The position numbers and the translations under genes were made by a program. The notes under the pieces were generated by a model. That model saw nothing but the letters and a program-made list of their open reading frames with translations, was not told the DNA's origin and did no database searches. DNA of 7,851 nt from Sulfurivirga sp964427185. Lineage in GTDB: Bacteria; Pseudomonadota; Gammaproteobacteria; Thiomicrospirales; Thiomicrospiraceae. The stretch spans positions 1 to 7,851 of the forward strand of contig CAYRSN010000049.1 in assembly GCA_964427185.1 (NCBI GenBank), read 5' to 3'. Of this stretch, positions 6,866 through 7,851 are shown piece by piece (the first letter of the stretch is position 1; each line of letters opens with the position of its first letter).

Positions 6866-7851
6866 TTTTCCAGCCACACCCGTGAGAAAAAGGTTTTCAA
6901 ATATTCAGTCTCTTCAATAGCCGGATGAATAGGGTGATCCGGCCCCTGACCACCTTGGGCAAACACCTGTATCTGCCGATCCACATGACGCGCCGCAGAC
7001 TGGAGCTGCTGACGCAAAACCTCTCGGGGCATGTGATGGGAACAGGAAGCACTGATCAAAATTCCATTAGGTACCAGAAGCCGCATGGCCAGTTCATTGA
7101 CTCTACGATAGCCTTCACTACCGCTGCGAAAGTTTTTCTTGCGTTTGATAAATGCCGGAGGATCCACCACTACAATATCAAACCGCTCTCCATCCAGGCT
7201 TAATTGAGGCAGTACTTCAAAGACATTCCCCTCATATACTGTGGTACGCTCTGCCACGCCGTTATATTGTGCACTCTGCTCCAGATAGTCCAATGCCCGA
7301 GCGGAACTGTCCACAAACACGGCTTCATTGGCTCCTGATGTCAGTGCCTCAAGCCCCCAGCCGCCTAAGTAGCTGAATACATCCAGCACACGCTTACCTT
7401 TACACAGCTGCTGCAGATAAGCACGGCTCATACGATGATCATAAAACCAACCTGTTTTCTGCCCCTTCAATACAGGCAAAATAAACTGCGTGCCATTTTC
7501 TTCAATCAAGACCTGTTCAGGCAACATGCCGACCACTTCATTTTCCAGGGACAGGCCTTCCTGCTTGCGGCTTTCCAAATCATTTTTCAATACAATTGCC
7601 CGAGGCGCGTACAGTGCTTGTAAAGCATCCAGCACTTTTGACTTTAACTGCTCCATCCCCGCAGTCGTCAACTGAACTACAAACACATCACCATGCCGAT
7701 CTATCACCAACCCCGGTAAAAGGTCGCTTTCTCCATAGACCAGCCGATAGAAAGGCTTTTCAAAATGCAGCGTTCGTAATGCCTCGGCTTGCTGAATGCG
7801 TTTTTTAAAAAAACGAATGCCTAACTGAACATCCTTATTACGCGTCAGTAG
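6862..7851 (-). CDS. rlmI: 23S rRNA (cytosine-5-)-methyltransferase RlmI, N-terminus beyond the window
   Basis: A class I SAM-dependent methyltransferase that in E. coli makes m5C1962 in 23S rRNA. The frame stays open to base 7851, so 329 residues are visible. The family is about 396 residues, so roughly the first 65, including most of the PUA RNA-binding domain, are outside. Residues near 47 (ESDLLPGLVIDRHGD) match the RlmI core. The family block LKGQKTGWFYDHRMSR is at about 128-143, the SAM-binding motif VLDVFSYLGGWG at 155-166, VVVDPPAFIK at about 227-236 and the catalytic-cysteine loop ISASCSHHM at 266-274 (C270). A TTG at 7710 is not the start, because homologous sequence continues upstream (for example FEKPFYRLVYGESDLLPG). 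The TGA stop overlaps the tas start as ATGA, so the two genes form an operon. The related RlmK-type proteins are the nearest alternative. Confidence 0.93.
   Translation of the reverse strand, partial: LLTRNKDVQLGIRFFKKRIQQAEALRTLHFEKPFYRLVYGESDLLPGLVIDRHGDVFVVQLTTAGMEQLKSKVLDALQALYAPRAIVLKNDLESRKQEGLSLENEVVGMLPEQVLIEENGTQFILPVLKGQKTGWFYDHRMSRAYLQQLCKGKRVLDVFSYLGGWGLEALTSGANEAVFVDSSARALDYLEQSAQYNGVAERTTVYEGNVFEVLPQLSLDGERFDIVVVDPPAFIKRKKNFRSGSEGYRRVNELAMRLLVPNGILISASCSHHMPREVLRQQLQSAARHVDRQIQVFAQGGQGPDHPIHPAIEETEYLKTFFSRVWLEK

Noticed and set aside
6473..6928. 151-codon plus-strand ORF crossing the rlmI/tas junction
   Set aside because: It is antisense to two well-supported genes and has no recognisable domain.
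7708..7710. TTG as the start of rlmI
   Set aside because: Translation upstream to the window edge remains open and matches the RlmI family, so the gene is simply cut by the edge.
1..7851. CRISPR arrays, tRNA/rRNA genes, toxin-antitoxin pairs, phage or defence genes
   Set aside because: No repeats with regular spacing, no tRNA-like cloverleaf and no defence-type domains were seen; nearly all of the sequence is accounted for by eight-or-fewer housekeeping-type genes.

Overview
The window is ordinary chromosomal DNA of a proteobacterium, most likely a gammaproteobacterium. The evidence is the gene set and its order. nadB is divergent from an rseC-mucD pair, and ygfZ lies directly behind nadB. 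This is a compacted version of the pseudomonad-type order ygfZ-sdhE-nadB-algU-mucA-mucB-mucC-mucD. The Tas and RlmI proteins also resemble their gammaproteobacterial namesakes closely. Base composition is moderate and even, and I see no foreign-looking gene block. I cannot name the genus.

Layout from left to right: (1) the 3' part of a response-regulator diguanylate cyclase (REC-PAS-GGDEF, + strand, cut by the left edge). (2) A hairpin terminator between convergent genes. (3) On the minus strand, an overlapping rseC-mucD pair encoding an inner-membrane Cys-rich RseC/MucC protein and a periplasmic two-PDZ serine protease. (4) A 52-bp divergent intergenic region. (5) On the plus strand, nadB (L-aspartate oxidase) followed 12 bp later by ygfZ (folate-binding Fe-S maintenance protein). 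(6) An 87-bp inverted-repeat element with a 4-bp TAAG direct repeat at its edges, sitting exactly between the stop codons of ygfZ and tas. (7) On the minus strand, rlmI (23S rRNA m5C methyltransferase, cut by the right edge) with its stop overlapping the start of tas (aldo/keto reductase).

Functionally, nadB starts NAD synthesis and pairs with an Fe-S repair factor. This makes sense because NadB hands its unstable product to the Fe-S enzyme NadA. rseC-mucD belongs to envelope quality control, but the sigma-E/anti-sigma genes that normally precede it are absent here. All genes look intact apart from the two cut by the window edges. There are no tRNA or rRNA genes, no CRISPR array and no transposase. 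No convincing new multi-gene system is visible. The best leads are the small MITE-like element and the lineage-specific losses from the nadB/rpoE neighbourhood.
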